A stretch of DNA of 64,000 nt from Allacma fusca (Eukaryota; Arthropoda; Collembola; Symphypleona; Sminthuridae). Both the position numbers and the translations under genes were made by a program. Below the pieces are notes generated by a model. It was given only the letters and a program-made list of their open reading frames with translations, ran no database searches and was not told where the DNA came from. How positions within the stretch are numbered: the first letter of the stretch is position 1; the number at the start of each line of letters is the position of its first letter. This document shows positions 31,508-43,027 of this stretch, piece after piece. The DNA lies in contig CAMXBY010000049.1 in assembly GCA_947179485.1 (NCBI GenBank), forward strand, positions 49,791 to 113,790, written 5' to 3'.

Positions 31508-34070
31508 ACAGGATGTTTCATATCCTTTTTCTCTGCCCCCAAGGAGGAACTCCTAAAATATTTAATATCGAGCTTGTAACAACTTATTTTCCAGATTTTA
31601 TAAAATTTGTTCCATTGGCTCCGGTCAATTTTTAAAGTTACAGGGGTCACGGACTCGAACCGACTCGAAAGTTTTCACGGTATTTGCGTTCAGCAGCCGT
31701 TTATTTCAGTACGATTTTTTTCGAAAACACGTTTTGGAACTGATTTGTAAGAGAGCTTACCATGGGAGCTATCACACGGTCTCTGCGCGGAGAGTTGTGA
31801 TCATGACTCATAACTCATGACCAGTGCGAACACACAGGAAGGTTAGGGAAATTCAGGAGCAAAGATGCGGAAAGGAGTGCCTGAACTTGATATTTTTTCA
31901 CGTGCGGTCTGTCTTTCTGAAAAATACGCCTTTCCTAGTTTAAAATTGAGCTCGAGAGAACCAAATAAGTAAGGCAACATTGAAAGAAAGAAAAAAAATT
32001 GTCTAAACAAATTATTCTTAAATCTTGATTGACATTTTCAGTTCCTCAGATCGAAATTTCTGGGTTGCAAAGACAGCCTCATATGAAACAATTGCATCAT
32101 ACATGCAACCTATTGCAGTCACAAATGGCGTTCTCAAAGACTGAAAATGTCAGTTAAGGTTTATGGATTGGCTTAAAGTGCAAATGTTTTTTGTCCGTGG
32201 AAAAGTATCAAGTTCAAAAACTCTCCATCTCTCCGAATTTCCCCAACCTGTTCTTACGAGTCATGACCACAATTATCCATGCAGAAACCTGTATAGATCC
32301 AAGGAAAGCACTTTTTTTCCTACGAATGATTGTCAGAATGTGTTTTCGGCAGCTGCAGAACGCAAAGGACACCGCACAATCCTTACCAGAATATGCCCCC
32401 TGTTTGATCACGATAAGAAAATTACTGGAGGGTGCACCTGAAAGAGTAGATCATTTTTGATAATTGGCCCAAAGAAATCGTAATGCAGGATTCGGAGATA
32501 TCCCGGGTTAAAGTTACCGAAAAATGAGAGGGGCTCAACGGGTCCCAAAAATTTCAAACCGTGAAAATTAGCGATTAGAACATTTAGAACTTCAAAAATG
32601 ACAAGAATAAAAATTAAATAACGTGTAAAAAAAACTTCAGCCAGATATGACCTCAACTTTCCAAGATACTGACCTCAAGAGGTCAAAGAACGTCGATACC
32701 GGTTTCATATTCTAAACGCTGATGAAACTGGCCCAGATTAGAACTAGGGCTTTCATTAGACATATATTCAACGTGTGCCGAGTTTTGTTCCATTTAGTGA
32801 CACGATGACCAAGCTGTGACCTCCGAGGTCTATATCTTGTCCATACCGGATTTGGTGCCCTAAAATCATTCGAATCGCCCGCAAATAGACTAGAACTTTT
32901 CGTTTAAGCCCACATAAGCTGCTTGTCAAGTTTGGTTCCATTTAGTGACACGATGACCAAGCTGTGACCTCCGAGGTCAATATCTTGTCCATACCGGATT
33001 TGGTGCCCTAAAATCATTCGAATCGCCCGCAAATAGACTAGAACATTTCGTTTAAGCCCAGATAAGTTTCCTGTCAAGTTTGGTCCCATTTAGTGACACG
33101 ATGACCAAGCTGTGACCTCCGAGGTCAATATCTTGTCCATACCGGATTTGGTGCCTTAAGATCATTCGAATTGCCCGCAAATAGACTAGAACTTTTAGTT
33201 TAAGCCCACATAAGCTGCTTGTCAAGTTTGGTTCCATTTAGTGACACGATGACCAAGCTGTGACCTCCGAGGTCAATCTCTTGTCCATACCGGATTTGGT
33301 GCCTTAAAATCATTCGAATTGCACGCAAATAGACTAGAACTTTTAGTTTAAGCCCAAATAAGCTGCCTGTCAAGTTTGGTTCCATTTAGTGACACGATGA
33401 CCAAGCTGTGACCTCCGAGGTCAATATCTTGTCCATACCGGATTTGGTGCCCTAAAATCATTCGAATCGCCCGCAAATAGACTACAACTTTTCGTTTAAG
33501 CCCACATAAGCAGCTTGTCAAGTTTGGTTCCATTTAGTGACACGATGACCAAGCTGTGACCTCCGAGGTCAATATCTTGTCCATACCGGATTTGGTGCCC
33601 TAAAATCATTCGAATCGCCCGCAAGTAGACTAGAACTTTTCGTTTAAGCCCAGATAAGTTTCCTGTCAAGTTTGGTCCCATTTAGTGACACGATGACCTA
33701 GCTGTGACCTCCGAAGTCAATACCTTATCCATACCGAATTTGGGGCCCTAAAATCATTCGAATTGCCCGCAAATAGACTACAACTTTTCGTTTAAGCCCA
33801 GATAAGTTTCCTGTCAAGTTTGGTCCCGTTTAGTGACACGATGACCCAGCTGTGACCTCCGAAGTCAATACCTTATCCATACCGAATTTGGTGCCTAAAA
33901 ATCATTCGAATTGCCCGCAAATAGACTAGAACTTTTAGTTGAAGCCCAGATAAGTTTCCTGTCAAGTTTGGTTCCATTTGGTGACACGATGACCCAGCTG
34001 TGACGTCGGAGGTCAATATTACATCCATACCGGATTTGGTGCCTAAAAATCATTCTATTTGCCCGTAAAT
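31508..34070 (+). repeat. Left terminal inverted repeat
   Basis: It consists of about 170 bp of outer terminus shared with the right arm, about 700 bp unique to this arm, about 400 bp shared single-copy sequence (32380-32790), and then the 148-bp array. Frames at 32163-32460 fall across the unique part and match nothing recognised. Confidence 0.8.
32793..34070 (+). repeat. 148-bp minisatellite, about nine units
   Basis: Units beginning TTTAGTGACACGATGACC recur near 32793, 32941, 33089, 33237, 33385, 33533, 33681, 33828 and 33976. Units differ by scattered substitutions; the innermost ones are most diverged. Each unit contains CTGTGACCTCCGAGGTCA, whose TGACCTCCGAGGTCA core is a 15-bp near-palindrome like two inverted nuclear-receptor half-sites (TGACCT). 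Confidence 0.93.
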
Positions 34071-35245
34071 ATTCATATAAATATATATACAAAATTTATG
34101 AAATCAATTTATTTCCTCACAACAGCAAAGATGGGCATTTTAGCATTTTATCTATTCTATTATATTTATTTATATATTTTCCACGGGTGCCGCCACTATC
34201 AAACTACTCCACCATCGGGTTTGGATAGAATAGACGAGCTCTACTGCTATTATGATTTGCTGACTTGCTAGCAATTATTTTATTCAATTATAAGTTAAAG
34301 TTATTGGCGCTACACTAACTCTATTTTACTCTCTAAATTTGTGTTAACTCTGCTAGCTACTACTGCCTCTACCCAAAAATACAATGTTTAAATAGAAATT
34401 CATGGTGTTTTAGAATAAAGTAGTAGAATGTAATACAAACAGTAATGAAGTTAGATCCAATAGTCGTCACTGGTGGCTATAAATGGTGATTAAGAATCTG
34501 AATTATAATTCCATTTCTGCTAATTTCACGTTAAGAGCTTTTGAGGTGTTATTGAATACAATAAGATCGGTACCCCATCAGTACAGCTAAAAAATTTCCC
34601 CAATATAAAGTGAATGAAACAATACGTGTATATATACATATATATATATTCGCAGTTATTATTATTGGAACCCCTAATGGCTGTGTACATTTCCGAGCAT
34701 CCTAAAACGCATAACATCGTTATTTAAAGCTCCGGACTGCCCGGTTCTTTGGAAATCGTATGAATAGTAATTATATACATATCTATTAGTATTACATTAT
34801 TATACATTTAGCAGTTATTAAAGAACTGTTACAAATAACGGCTATACGCAAAAATCAAAAGTGAAATTTAAAGCTTTCGTCAGAATCTAAAATAAAGATT
34901 TTTTTAAAGATCATACTCGCGGAAGGGAGTGCAATACCCACTTACTCACTTTATGAAAAATCAAGAAGTGAATAAAATTTAGAGCACTGGTTCTACCTCT
35001 ACTCGTACTACAGGTATCGAAATTGGGATCCTAAACCAAGCTCCTCTTCTCACTTAATTTTATGCGAACATACTATGTTCCTCTACCTCGATTATGCTAA
35101 TATATTTGCATACCTCTACTAATGTTTTGTTGAGTTTAACGACCATACTCTATTTCTACCACTACCTCTGTTTTCAGAAGAAAAGAGGCCCCAGACTTGT
35201 ACAACAGTATGACAACATGCTTGTCGAAATCATAAAAATGCCACC
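34071..35245. other. Left spacer of the foldback-like element
   Basis: AT-rich, with (TA)n near 34628-34650 and a stretch (34980-35165) of CTACCTCTACT-like steps similar in reverse to the GTAGAAGTAGAATAG tract at 44.5-45.2 kb. No gene seen. Confidence 0.45.
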
Positions 35246-35261
35246 TGTTTCTTCAATGATT

Positions 35262-35334
35262 GATTGACTGTGGCATGGGAAGGAGACCACCCTCGTTAGG
35301 CGTAAGCTGAAACCCCATGCCCAAACAGTAAATC
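35262..35334 (+). repeat. Structured direct repeat, upstream copy (73-nt hairpin)
   Basis: Folds as an outer stem GATTGAC/GTAAATC, TGT/ACA, then GGCATGGG/CCCATGCC closing a three-way junction with hairpins GAG...CTC and GGC-GTAA-GCT (GNRA-type loop), followed by a GAAAC linker. The same 73-nt fold recurs at 37608-37680 with compensatory base changes. The direct repeat as a whole runs from about 35246 to 35376 and overlaps the first possible start codon of the transposase. Confidence 0.7.
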
Positions 35335-35356
35335 ATGAGAAGGTGGGGGCGAGACC

Positions 35357-37584
35357 ATGAGGTCGTACAAGTCTCATGTGTCTTTGCCTCAGGAGGGTCT
35401 AGCCCACCCTTCTGGGGGCAATCCGTCGGTGCCTCGGCCTACGGAGGCTGAGCTAGAGGGGAGAGGGGGTCAGCGGTGCCCCCTCTCTGGCTCCACAGAA
35501 AACCCGAAAGCCGCCTCAACGTCTGGATCAGGCAACCTCTGGGAACGCCGGAAAATCAAATTGAGTTGTTATGTCTGTCGGACTAAGTTCATGCCTCAAT
35601 TACTACGACCTGTTGAAGGTCAAGAACGTGAAGATTTGCGAGCTGCAGCGGAAGCGATTCGGGAAGGGAGACAGGGGGAGTTAGATATTGGAATAACTGA
35701 AGCAGACAAATTATGTGCAAATTGTCATCACCAAGCAATGTCTATGATTCAGGCTGACAGTGACAAAAGAATGCTGAAATTTAAAGTAGTATGCACTAGA
35801 GGTCAAAGGGCTTGTTTTATATGCGGAAATAGGAAAGGTGCGGTTATAATGTCTTTCGATGCCAGGGTGAAGGTTTATGGAGATAGCGGAAAATTTATTA
35901 TAAAAAGCGCACGTGTTTGCAGCGTCCATTTGCGAGACGATGGGTTTATTCTCCCTGCTTTTTATAATTCAATAATTTCAGTTGAACGAAAAGTGTTCTT
36001 GGATAGCATCGAACTACAACAATGGTTTGATAGAATTCCAACTTTGATACGGGAGTATGCCACGACGAGATTTGATGAGGAGTCTGTATTTAATGATGAC
36101 GATTTCAAAGTATTAACGAGCCTCAACAAGGAAAATTTCTTAGATTTATTCGGCCATTGCCATCAGATTGAAGGTGTTCCTCGACATGTAACCAAACAGG
36201 ACTTGATATTATTTCTCGTTAAACTTCGTCAGGGACTATCAGATGAGTTCCTTAAAGTTATGTTTGGCATATCATCCCGACAAAACGTCAGTATGAAAAT
36301 TTCAACAGTTTGTAAAATTTTAATGGAGAACTTTGTTCCAAAGCATTTGGGGCCGGGCCACATTACCCGAGATCAATTTGTTGCTGAACATGTGTCGGAG
36401 TTTGCATGCAAGCTTTACATTGATGATTACGAAGACATTCAAATTAAAGGAGCAATTCTTATAGTCGACGGAACTTATATATATATATTCCCAAACTTAA
36501 CAACTATACTGTTGCAAGACAGTCCTTCAGTGTACACAAGTCCAGACATTTGATAAAACTTGTAATGGTTGTAGCACCAGATGGTTACATACTAGATGTA
36601 CATGGCCCGTATTTTGCTGATGGCAAAAATAACGATGCTGCATTATTACGGGATCAATTACAGCAAGATGGGAGCAAGTTAATGAATTGGTTGCAAAATA
36701 ACGATGTGTTACTTCTCGATCGCGGCTACCGAGACTGTCTGGATTACCTTCACGGCATCGGTTTAAAAACCAAAATGCCAGATTACTTAAGCAAGACATT
36801 AAAGCAGCACACCGTTGAGGAAGCGAATAAATCTAGACTAGTAACGAAATCTCGATGGGTCGTTGAATCGCGTAACGGTCATATAAAGTCTATTTTTAAA
36901 TTGTTTCGTGATGTAGTCCCTGCAAGTCAGATCATTCATGTATCGGATTATTTCCGCATAGCATGTGCACTAATAAATGCATATCACGAAACAATAAATA
37001 TGCTATCAGCTACACCAGAACAGGCGGACAAAATGTTGCAGAAACTAGTGGAGCCTAATAAACTTCTCGAAAAAATAAATACTGAGAAACTTGGTGACAA
37101 AAATAAAGACAATCCTTGGTTTGAACTGAATGCAATGGAATTTCTGCCGGGGTTTCCGAAATTAGATATTGACGAATTACGAGACTTAACATTCGGAGTT
37201 TACCAAATAAAGCTAGCAAAAAGCTATGTTCACGATAAAATGAAGCGTGAAACGGAGTACAATATTCAAGTACAGTTAAATACAGAAGGAACACTGCGCG
37301 GTCGTATATATTCCCGTCACACAAAAACCAAAAAGTATGACACTTGGGTTTGGTATGCTGAACGAGATTACCCAGATCAAGGCGACGATAAAATTAAAGG
37401 ATGGTACTGTACATGTAAAGCCGGAGCAAGAATACTTGGTTGTTGCGCGCACGTTGCAAGCATCATGTGGTATCTTGGGTACGCTAGGCATTTGTCTGTG
37501 ATTGCAACTCCAGCTGATTCGTTACTTGAACACATTCAGGACGCCGGAGGTCGCAACATGCCAAGTATAATAGAAGATGTTTAG
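35357..37584 (+). pseudogene. DDE_Tnp_4-like transposase with SWIM zinc finger, one frameshift
   Basis: Two frames together span about 740 codons. The N-terminal 70 codons are GC-rich and low in complexity, so the true start may lie near 35555. Zinc-binding pairs follow (CYVCRTKF, LCANCHH, ACFICGNRKG, VCSVH). The catalytic core has ILIVDGTYIYI (Asp), VLLLDRGYRD (Asp) and SRWVVESRNGHIKSIFKLF (Glu), then FGVYQIKLAKSYVHD and a SWIM finger WYCTCKAGARILGCCAHV (C-x-C...C-x-H) near the C-terminus. The only clear lesion is a frame change in the alternating TA run at 36474-36489, right after the first catalytic Asp, a typical slippage site that could be recent or an assembly error. It would cut and join the element's TIR ends. 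Better preserved than its relative at 21966-24106. Confidence 0.82.
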
Positions 37585-37607
37585 CTAAAGCAATTCCTTC
37601 AATGACT

Positions 37608-37680
37608 GATTCGCTGTGGCACGGGAAGGAGGCCGCCCTCGTTAGGCGCAAGCCGAAACCCCGTGCCGACACCGCGAATC
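37608..37680 (+). repeat. Structured direct repeat, downstream copy (73-nt hairpin)
   Basis: Starts 23 bp after the transposase stop codon. Stems are GATTCGC/GCGAATC, TGT/ACA and GGCACGGG/CCCGTGCC; inside are hairpins GAGG-CCGC-CCTC and GGC-GCAA-GCC and a GAAAC linker. Compared with the upstream copy, CG-TA replacement in the GGCACGGG stem and GC-AT replacement in the outer stem both preserve pairing. Repeat similarity runs from about 37592 to 37719. Confidence 0.72.
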
Positions 37681-37725
37681 AAGAGAAGGCGGGGGCGAGA
37701 CGCTTTGTCGTTCAAGCCTCAAAAA

Positions 37726-38749
37726 TGCTTTTACATTTGTAAATTTTATCGGTTATAATTGAAATTGGGCAGGATACAATCATCATCATACAAGTTTGAT
37801 ACAAGGAAATGAAGAACCTGTGGTCGCTTATTAGCACACACATGTTACAAGGAATGTTTATTTACTTTGTCGGAAAATAGAAAGGGAATCAATCGTAATT
37901 GATATTTATGTGGAGTTAAGAAAGTCCATAACGTTAGTAGTTTCTGCAAAACTAGACCTCACGAAAAACTATAACTGCGTTTATTTGGCATGCATTTTTC
38001 AAAAATATTTGTGTAAAAAAGCAAGTATGGGGACTATTTCAGCAATTGACTAAACCGATGAGTCCTCGTTGCGTTGTACATCCACAATAATTTTTGAACG
38101 AATGCAGGTCGAAACTTTGGTCAGCAAATGGGTATGAAAGTGAAACACGTTAACTGATGAGTTATTAGTCCCCAAGTGAAACCTATGTTTGGATGCGTTC
38201 TATCTGTTTCCAACGTATAGGTTAATTCACGGCAATTTCAATAATTTGTAGGCATAAAAACAGATCGGTCAAACTAATTAACCAGAATGCCGCCGACCGT
38301 TCATGAAGATAACCGTTGGGGCAAAGCTATTACTGAGTCAACAAGCACGTATATGAAGTCCAACAAAACGTTGCGGGAAACTAAAATAAACATAATGGCA
38401 AAGTTTTAAGCAATTTTGGAACAATTGCTATACTTGTTCTTACGACAACAGGTATGAGATTATGCTGACATACGATGTCATTGCCGGGATATTACGTCAA
38501 CAGTGTAAACATAAATACCATCATAGTGAATGGAGCATATAAGAAACGTATAGTATAATCTCGAAGTCGTCGACTACAATGTAGAAAAAACGATACTTTA
38601 AAGCTACCCACGTGGTCACTGACCAAATTCAAAAAGGAACCAAACTCAGAAACTGCAAAAATTGTACATATTCAAAAGGATTGAGGTAATTTTGAGACCA
38701 CTCAAACACGTTTTATCTAAGTATAAGTAATATATTTATGAACCCATCA
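37726..38749. other. Right spacer of the foldback-like element
   Basis: No gene recognised; the sequence is unique within the window. Confidence 0.45.
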
Positions 38750-40267
38750 GTTCTCTGCAACGCCCAGAGGTCACCAACTGGAACCAAACTTGGCAGGCTA
38801 CTTACTGGTACAACATGAGAAAGATCTATTCCGGGCCGATTTCATTAAGGTTAGGGGCGGGAAACCGGTATAGATGCGCTGTTTGTATACAATGTCACTG
38901 ATGCTTCACAAGGTCACTAACTGGAACCAAACGTGACAGGCAGCTCATCTGGGCTTAAACCGAATCTTCTAGCATATTTGCTGGAAATTAGAATGATGTT
39001 TAGGCAATAACACCGGTATGTGTGTGATATTGCCCTCGGAGGTCACATCTGGGTCATCGTGTCACCAAATGGAACCAATCTTGACAGGAAACTTATCTGG
39101 ACTTGAACTAAACGTTCTAGTCTATTTGCTGGTAACTCGAATAATTTTTAGGAACCGAATCCGGTATGGATAAGGTATTGACCTCGCAGGTCACATCTGG
39201 GTCATCGTGGCACCAAATGGAACCAAACTTGCCAGGAAACGTATCTGGGCTTAAACTAAAAGTTCTAGTCTATTTTCGGGCAATTCAAATGATTTGTAGA
39301 CACTAAATCCGGTACGGATAAGGTATTGACTTCGGAGGTCACAGCTTGGTCATCGTGTCACTAAATGGAACCAAACTTGACAAGCAGCTTATGTGGGCTT
39401 AAACTAAAAGTTCTAGTCTATTTTCGGGCAATTCAAATGATTTGTAGACACTAAATCCGGTACGGATAAGGTATTGACTTCGGAGGTCACAGCTTGGTCA
39501 TCGTGTCACTAAATGGAACCAAACTTGACAAGCAGCTTATGTGGGCTTAAACGAAAAGTTCTAGTCTATTTGCGGGCAATTCGAATGATTTTAAGGCACC
39601 AAATCCGGTATGGACAAGATATTGACCTCGGAGGTCACAGCTTGGTCATCGTGTCACTAAATGGAACCAAACTCGGCACACGTTGAATATATGTCTAATG
39701 AAAGCCCTAGTTCTAATCTGGGCCAGTTTCATCAGCGTTTAGAATATGAAACCGGTATCGACGTTCTTTGACCTCTTGAGGTCAGTATCTTGGAAAGTTG
39801 AGGTCATATCTGGCTGAAATTTTTTTTACACGTTATTTAATTTTTATTCTTGTCATTTTTGAAGTTCTAAATGTTCTAATCGCTAATTTTCACGGTTTGA
39901 AATTTTTGGGACCCCTTGAGCCCCCCCTCATTTTTCGGTAACTTTAACCCGGGATATCTCCGAATCCTGCATTACGATTTCTTTGGGCCAATTATCAAAA
40001 ATGATCTACTCTTCAAGGTGCACCCTCCAGTAATTTTCTTATCGAGATCAAACAGGGGGCATATTCTCGTAAGGATTCCTTCCGTGAAAACTTCCGACTT
40101 CACTGGTTCACGTCCGTGACCCCTGTGACCTGAAAATTTGATCGAGGCCAATGAAACAAATTTTATAAAATCTGGAAAAAAATTTTAACGAACTGGTAGA
40201 ATTAAATATTTTACTAATTAATCCCTTATGTGGGCTTGTAGGGGGAAAAGGATATGAAACATCCTGT
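38750..40267 (-). repeat. Right terminal inverted repeat
   Basis: Reverse complement of the left arm: about seven 148-bp units (38750-39690, outer ones better preserved), then the single-copy section, then the outer terminus ending GGATATGAAACATCCTGT. It lacks the 700-bp segment present in the left arm. Two adjacent units near 39240-39530 are nearly identical, suggesting recent unit duplication. Confidence 0.8.
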
Positions 40268-40968
40268 GTATGGCATAAAGCTTTATGTAATAGGAACTTT
40301 ACAGTATTCCTTCGAATCTAAGGTCATTTCAAAACTCAATCCAAATTAACCCGGAGCAATCGGTTCAATTCCAAAAAATAATCAGGTCCTACCCGACACA
40401 TTTTAATCACATCCATACTGGCGGCCCGTAACCAGCTGGTATTTTCTTCGTAATCATCCGGGATTGCTGCATGCCCTGTTTTGTTTTCTGCTCCGTACTA
40501 ACTCCGTACATACGCGCATATTGTTGTGCTTCTCCGTGGCAGAAATCGTTTGCGATCATTCTTTACGTTCTAAGTCACTAACGAGGAACGTTCCGCAATT
40601 GTCCCAGAGACATTTGTCTGAAACTGTGCTCGATTAGTACCCACCGGTTCCTGACTTCAGTGGATTCTAGGCGTACTGCAACCTTCACAACTCTAATAAG
40701 TATTATAAGTTCAACAATTGTAAATAAGAGCAATGATTCGAAAAATTCCCATTGTTTTCATATACAGTTAGTTTCAACTTCATCCCTTTTGTTTGTGTTA
40801 AAGTGTTGAAGCAATTGTGTTGCTCCGATTATCAAATAATATATTAATTTTTTTCTTTATATTCACATAATTCGAGTTTCCAGTAAATTGTTATCTTGTA
40901 AATAATATCTTGTAACTTTAAATCAATCGTAGGAAATAGCCCCAAGAAATAACTCTGCACTTTAAAAA
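40268..40968. other. Spacer upstream of the protease pseudogene
   Basis: No gene recognised. A promoter for the protease could lie here, but no specific element was identified. Confidence 0.4.
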
Positions 40969-42020
40969 TGAAAGTGTCAAACGTTTTACTCATGGTTGTA
41001 ATCAGCTTATGTATGTGCAAGTATATATTTAATCCATTGTAGTTATTATAAAATAAAATTGAATGAATTCGGAGCATATTATTACTGATGTGTGCCTTTT
41101 TGTAGTGGAAATTGTACAGGTGAAATCTCAGGGGAAAATAGCGAGGGGAGATGACGCCAAACCAGGACAATTTCCATGGCAGATATCCATTTACAGATTA
41201 ATGAACTTGGGGTGGAAACATGATTGCGGGGTTCAATAATTGACAGAAAGCACGTGTTTACAGCAGGTCATTGTGTTGTATATGAATCTGATAAAAAGAA
41301 TTATCGGATAATAGCTGGAGCACCTTACATTTCAAAAGAATCAGAGCCATCTGGGCAGACCATGAACGTCTGTCACATTTCCCTTCATCCCGGCTGAAAT
41401 GGGTATACACAATAAAATAAATATTTACTTTATATAATTAGTGAAACAATTTTTTTTTTGTTTTATAATGGTGACAAGTATTTGTCTAGGTCTAAATATT
41501 GGGACCTCAGCCTTCTGACTCTCCCCAAACCGTTAGTATTTAACGATCGAGTGCAGCCCATCCGATTAGCACCAGTTGATGTGGATCCCGAGGGACAAGT
41601 TTGCACTACTTCTGGTTGGGGATATCGATACTATCCTACAATAAACGCAAATGCCGGAATTACTTCGGAAGTTCTTCAGTTCATCAACGTGACGATTATG
41701 AATCAAAAGGAGTGTGGGGATATATTAGAACCTCTCCATGTGTCCGTTTGCGCTAATGACCCCGAAGGGATCCGATCCCCATGCTTTGTAAGTTCACAGT
41801 TGATGGAACTGTCAATTATTTCATTTTTGTGACGATGGTGTGAAATTTTAGGGGGACAGTGGGGGCCCCACGACTTGCTACGACGACAAAGGACCCTATT
41901 TGGCCGGAGCAGTTTCTTGGGGAAGAATGTGCGGTGTAAACGTGACAGCCGCTGTGTACAGTCGAATCTCAGAATTTCATGATTTAATTTTTTGCAAGAT
42001 AAAGCCCAAGCCCATAGGAT

Positions 42021-43027
42021 CAGGGCTGGTCATTCGAATCGGAATTAGAATTGGAATCAGTATTTCATTCCAATTTTTTTGGTATTTTTATCGGAATTGG
42101 TATTTTTAAATATATTTTTTCAAGTATTTAAATCTATATTGAATCGAAAAAAAATATCTGTATTCGAATTAGTATTCAAAATATATTTGAATACTGTATC
42201 CAATGTTTAGATATCCGAAAAATCCGTGACATATTGAAGCTAATTTTGTAAATGGTCTGGCACATCCACTGGCTTCTTTTCATTCTTAATTGCCGAATTT
42301 AGATACTTTCTGATTTAAATTTAATTGCAAAGTTACGATGTTTTTCGGAACTCTACAGTAGCACCTCCATGTATTAATATTTAATAACTAAAGTATTTGA
42401 ATTATATTGAAATTCATAGAAAATATTTGAATAAATTGGATTGGAATTTTCATGTTTTTAAACAAATACAGTAAAACCTGTATATAGTGGCCGTTCATAT
42501 AGTGGATTCCTGTTTATAGTGGACACATTTTACATCCCGGTCCCACCTCCTATCCTTTAACATAGGAAACTCCCTCTATATAGTGGTTTTCTATATAGTG
42601 GAAACCTGCTCATAGTGGACTAATAATCATACCCCTTCAGTTAAAAATGCAGCTTGAAGCACCTGTATATAGTGGTCACCCAGTCAGAACGAAGGAATAC
42701 AACTCGCGCGAACCCGAACCAATAACACTCCTGCTTGAATTTAACTCAATTACAGGCATTTGGACTACGTTTTTATTTTCAGAGGTTCATTTCTTGATAA
42801 AACTTTGTTCTGTTCGTGCTGGTATACGTATATGTGCATGTATTTATATAGTGACCCCTGACCACTATATACTTATATAGTGGTCCCTGTCTATAGTGGA
42901 CAAATTTTGGCGTCCCTAGGAAAACCACTATATACAGGTTTTACTGTACATTTGAATTGGGATTGGAATCCGTTAGGGTTAATCCTAATTAGAATTGTAT
43001 TAATATTTTTCGAATACTCCAGCCCTG
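42021..43027. mobile_element. hAT-type MITE (GAATTGG-rich) at the protease stop codon
   Basis: Termini CAGGGCTGG and CCAGCCCTG are inverted, with a perfect 8-bp target duplication CATAGGAT at 42013-42020 and 43028-43035. The interior near both ends is GAATTGGAAT-type low-complexity sequence. It carries the pogo-like element 42469-42946. Confidence 0.92.
42469..42946. mobile_element. pogo-like MITE with TATAGTGG repeats, nested
   Basis: Ends CAGTAAAACCTGTATATAGT and its complement, flanked by TA at 42467-42468 and 42947-42948. TATATAGTGG/TATAGTGGAC units recur through both arms. No transposase. Inserted in the hAT MITE, so younger than it. Confidence 0.9.

Larger units (their letters stand above)
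31508..40267 (+). mobile_element. Foldback-like transposon with giant minisatellite-bearing TIRs
   Basis: The ends ACAGGATGTTTCATATCC (31508) and GGATATGAAACATCCTGT (to 40267) are inverted. Long inverted similarity continues inward: 32380-34070 mirrors 38750-40090, including a single-copy section of about 400 bp and a 148-bp tandem array. The left arm has about 700 extra bases (31681-32380) absent on the right. The centre (34071-38749) carries one transposase gene flanked by structured direct repeats. This layout resembles Drosophila Foldback elements, whose long TIRs contain tandem repeats around an optional NOF gene, but the enzyme here has a DDE_Tnp_4-like core. A target duplication is not certain; GTA abuts both ends if one base is allowed to slip. 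Confidence 0.8.

Noticed and set aside
32904-33681. Five repeated 61-codon open frames on the minus strand
   Set aside because: They recur every 148 bp because the minisatellite repeats. The unit length is not a multiple of three and adjacent frames overlap, so they are not a gene family.
34526-34717. 63-codon minus-strand frame with Tyr/Ile runs
   Set aside because: It is created by a TATATACATATATATATA tract.
37618-37667. Type III hammerhead reading of the structured direct repeat
   Set aside because: The three-stem layout and GAAAC fit, but both copies read CTCGTTA in place of CTGATGA and no cleavage triplet is present.
38150-38235. CTGATGAG...GTGAAAC followed by a long stem, looking like a hammerhead ribozyme
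   Set aside because: Stem II does not pair and the strand after stem III does not continue stem I beyond four bases, so the fold fails.
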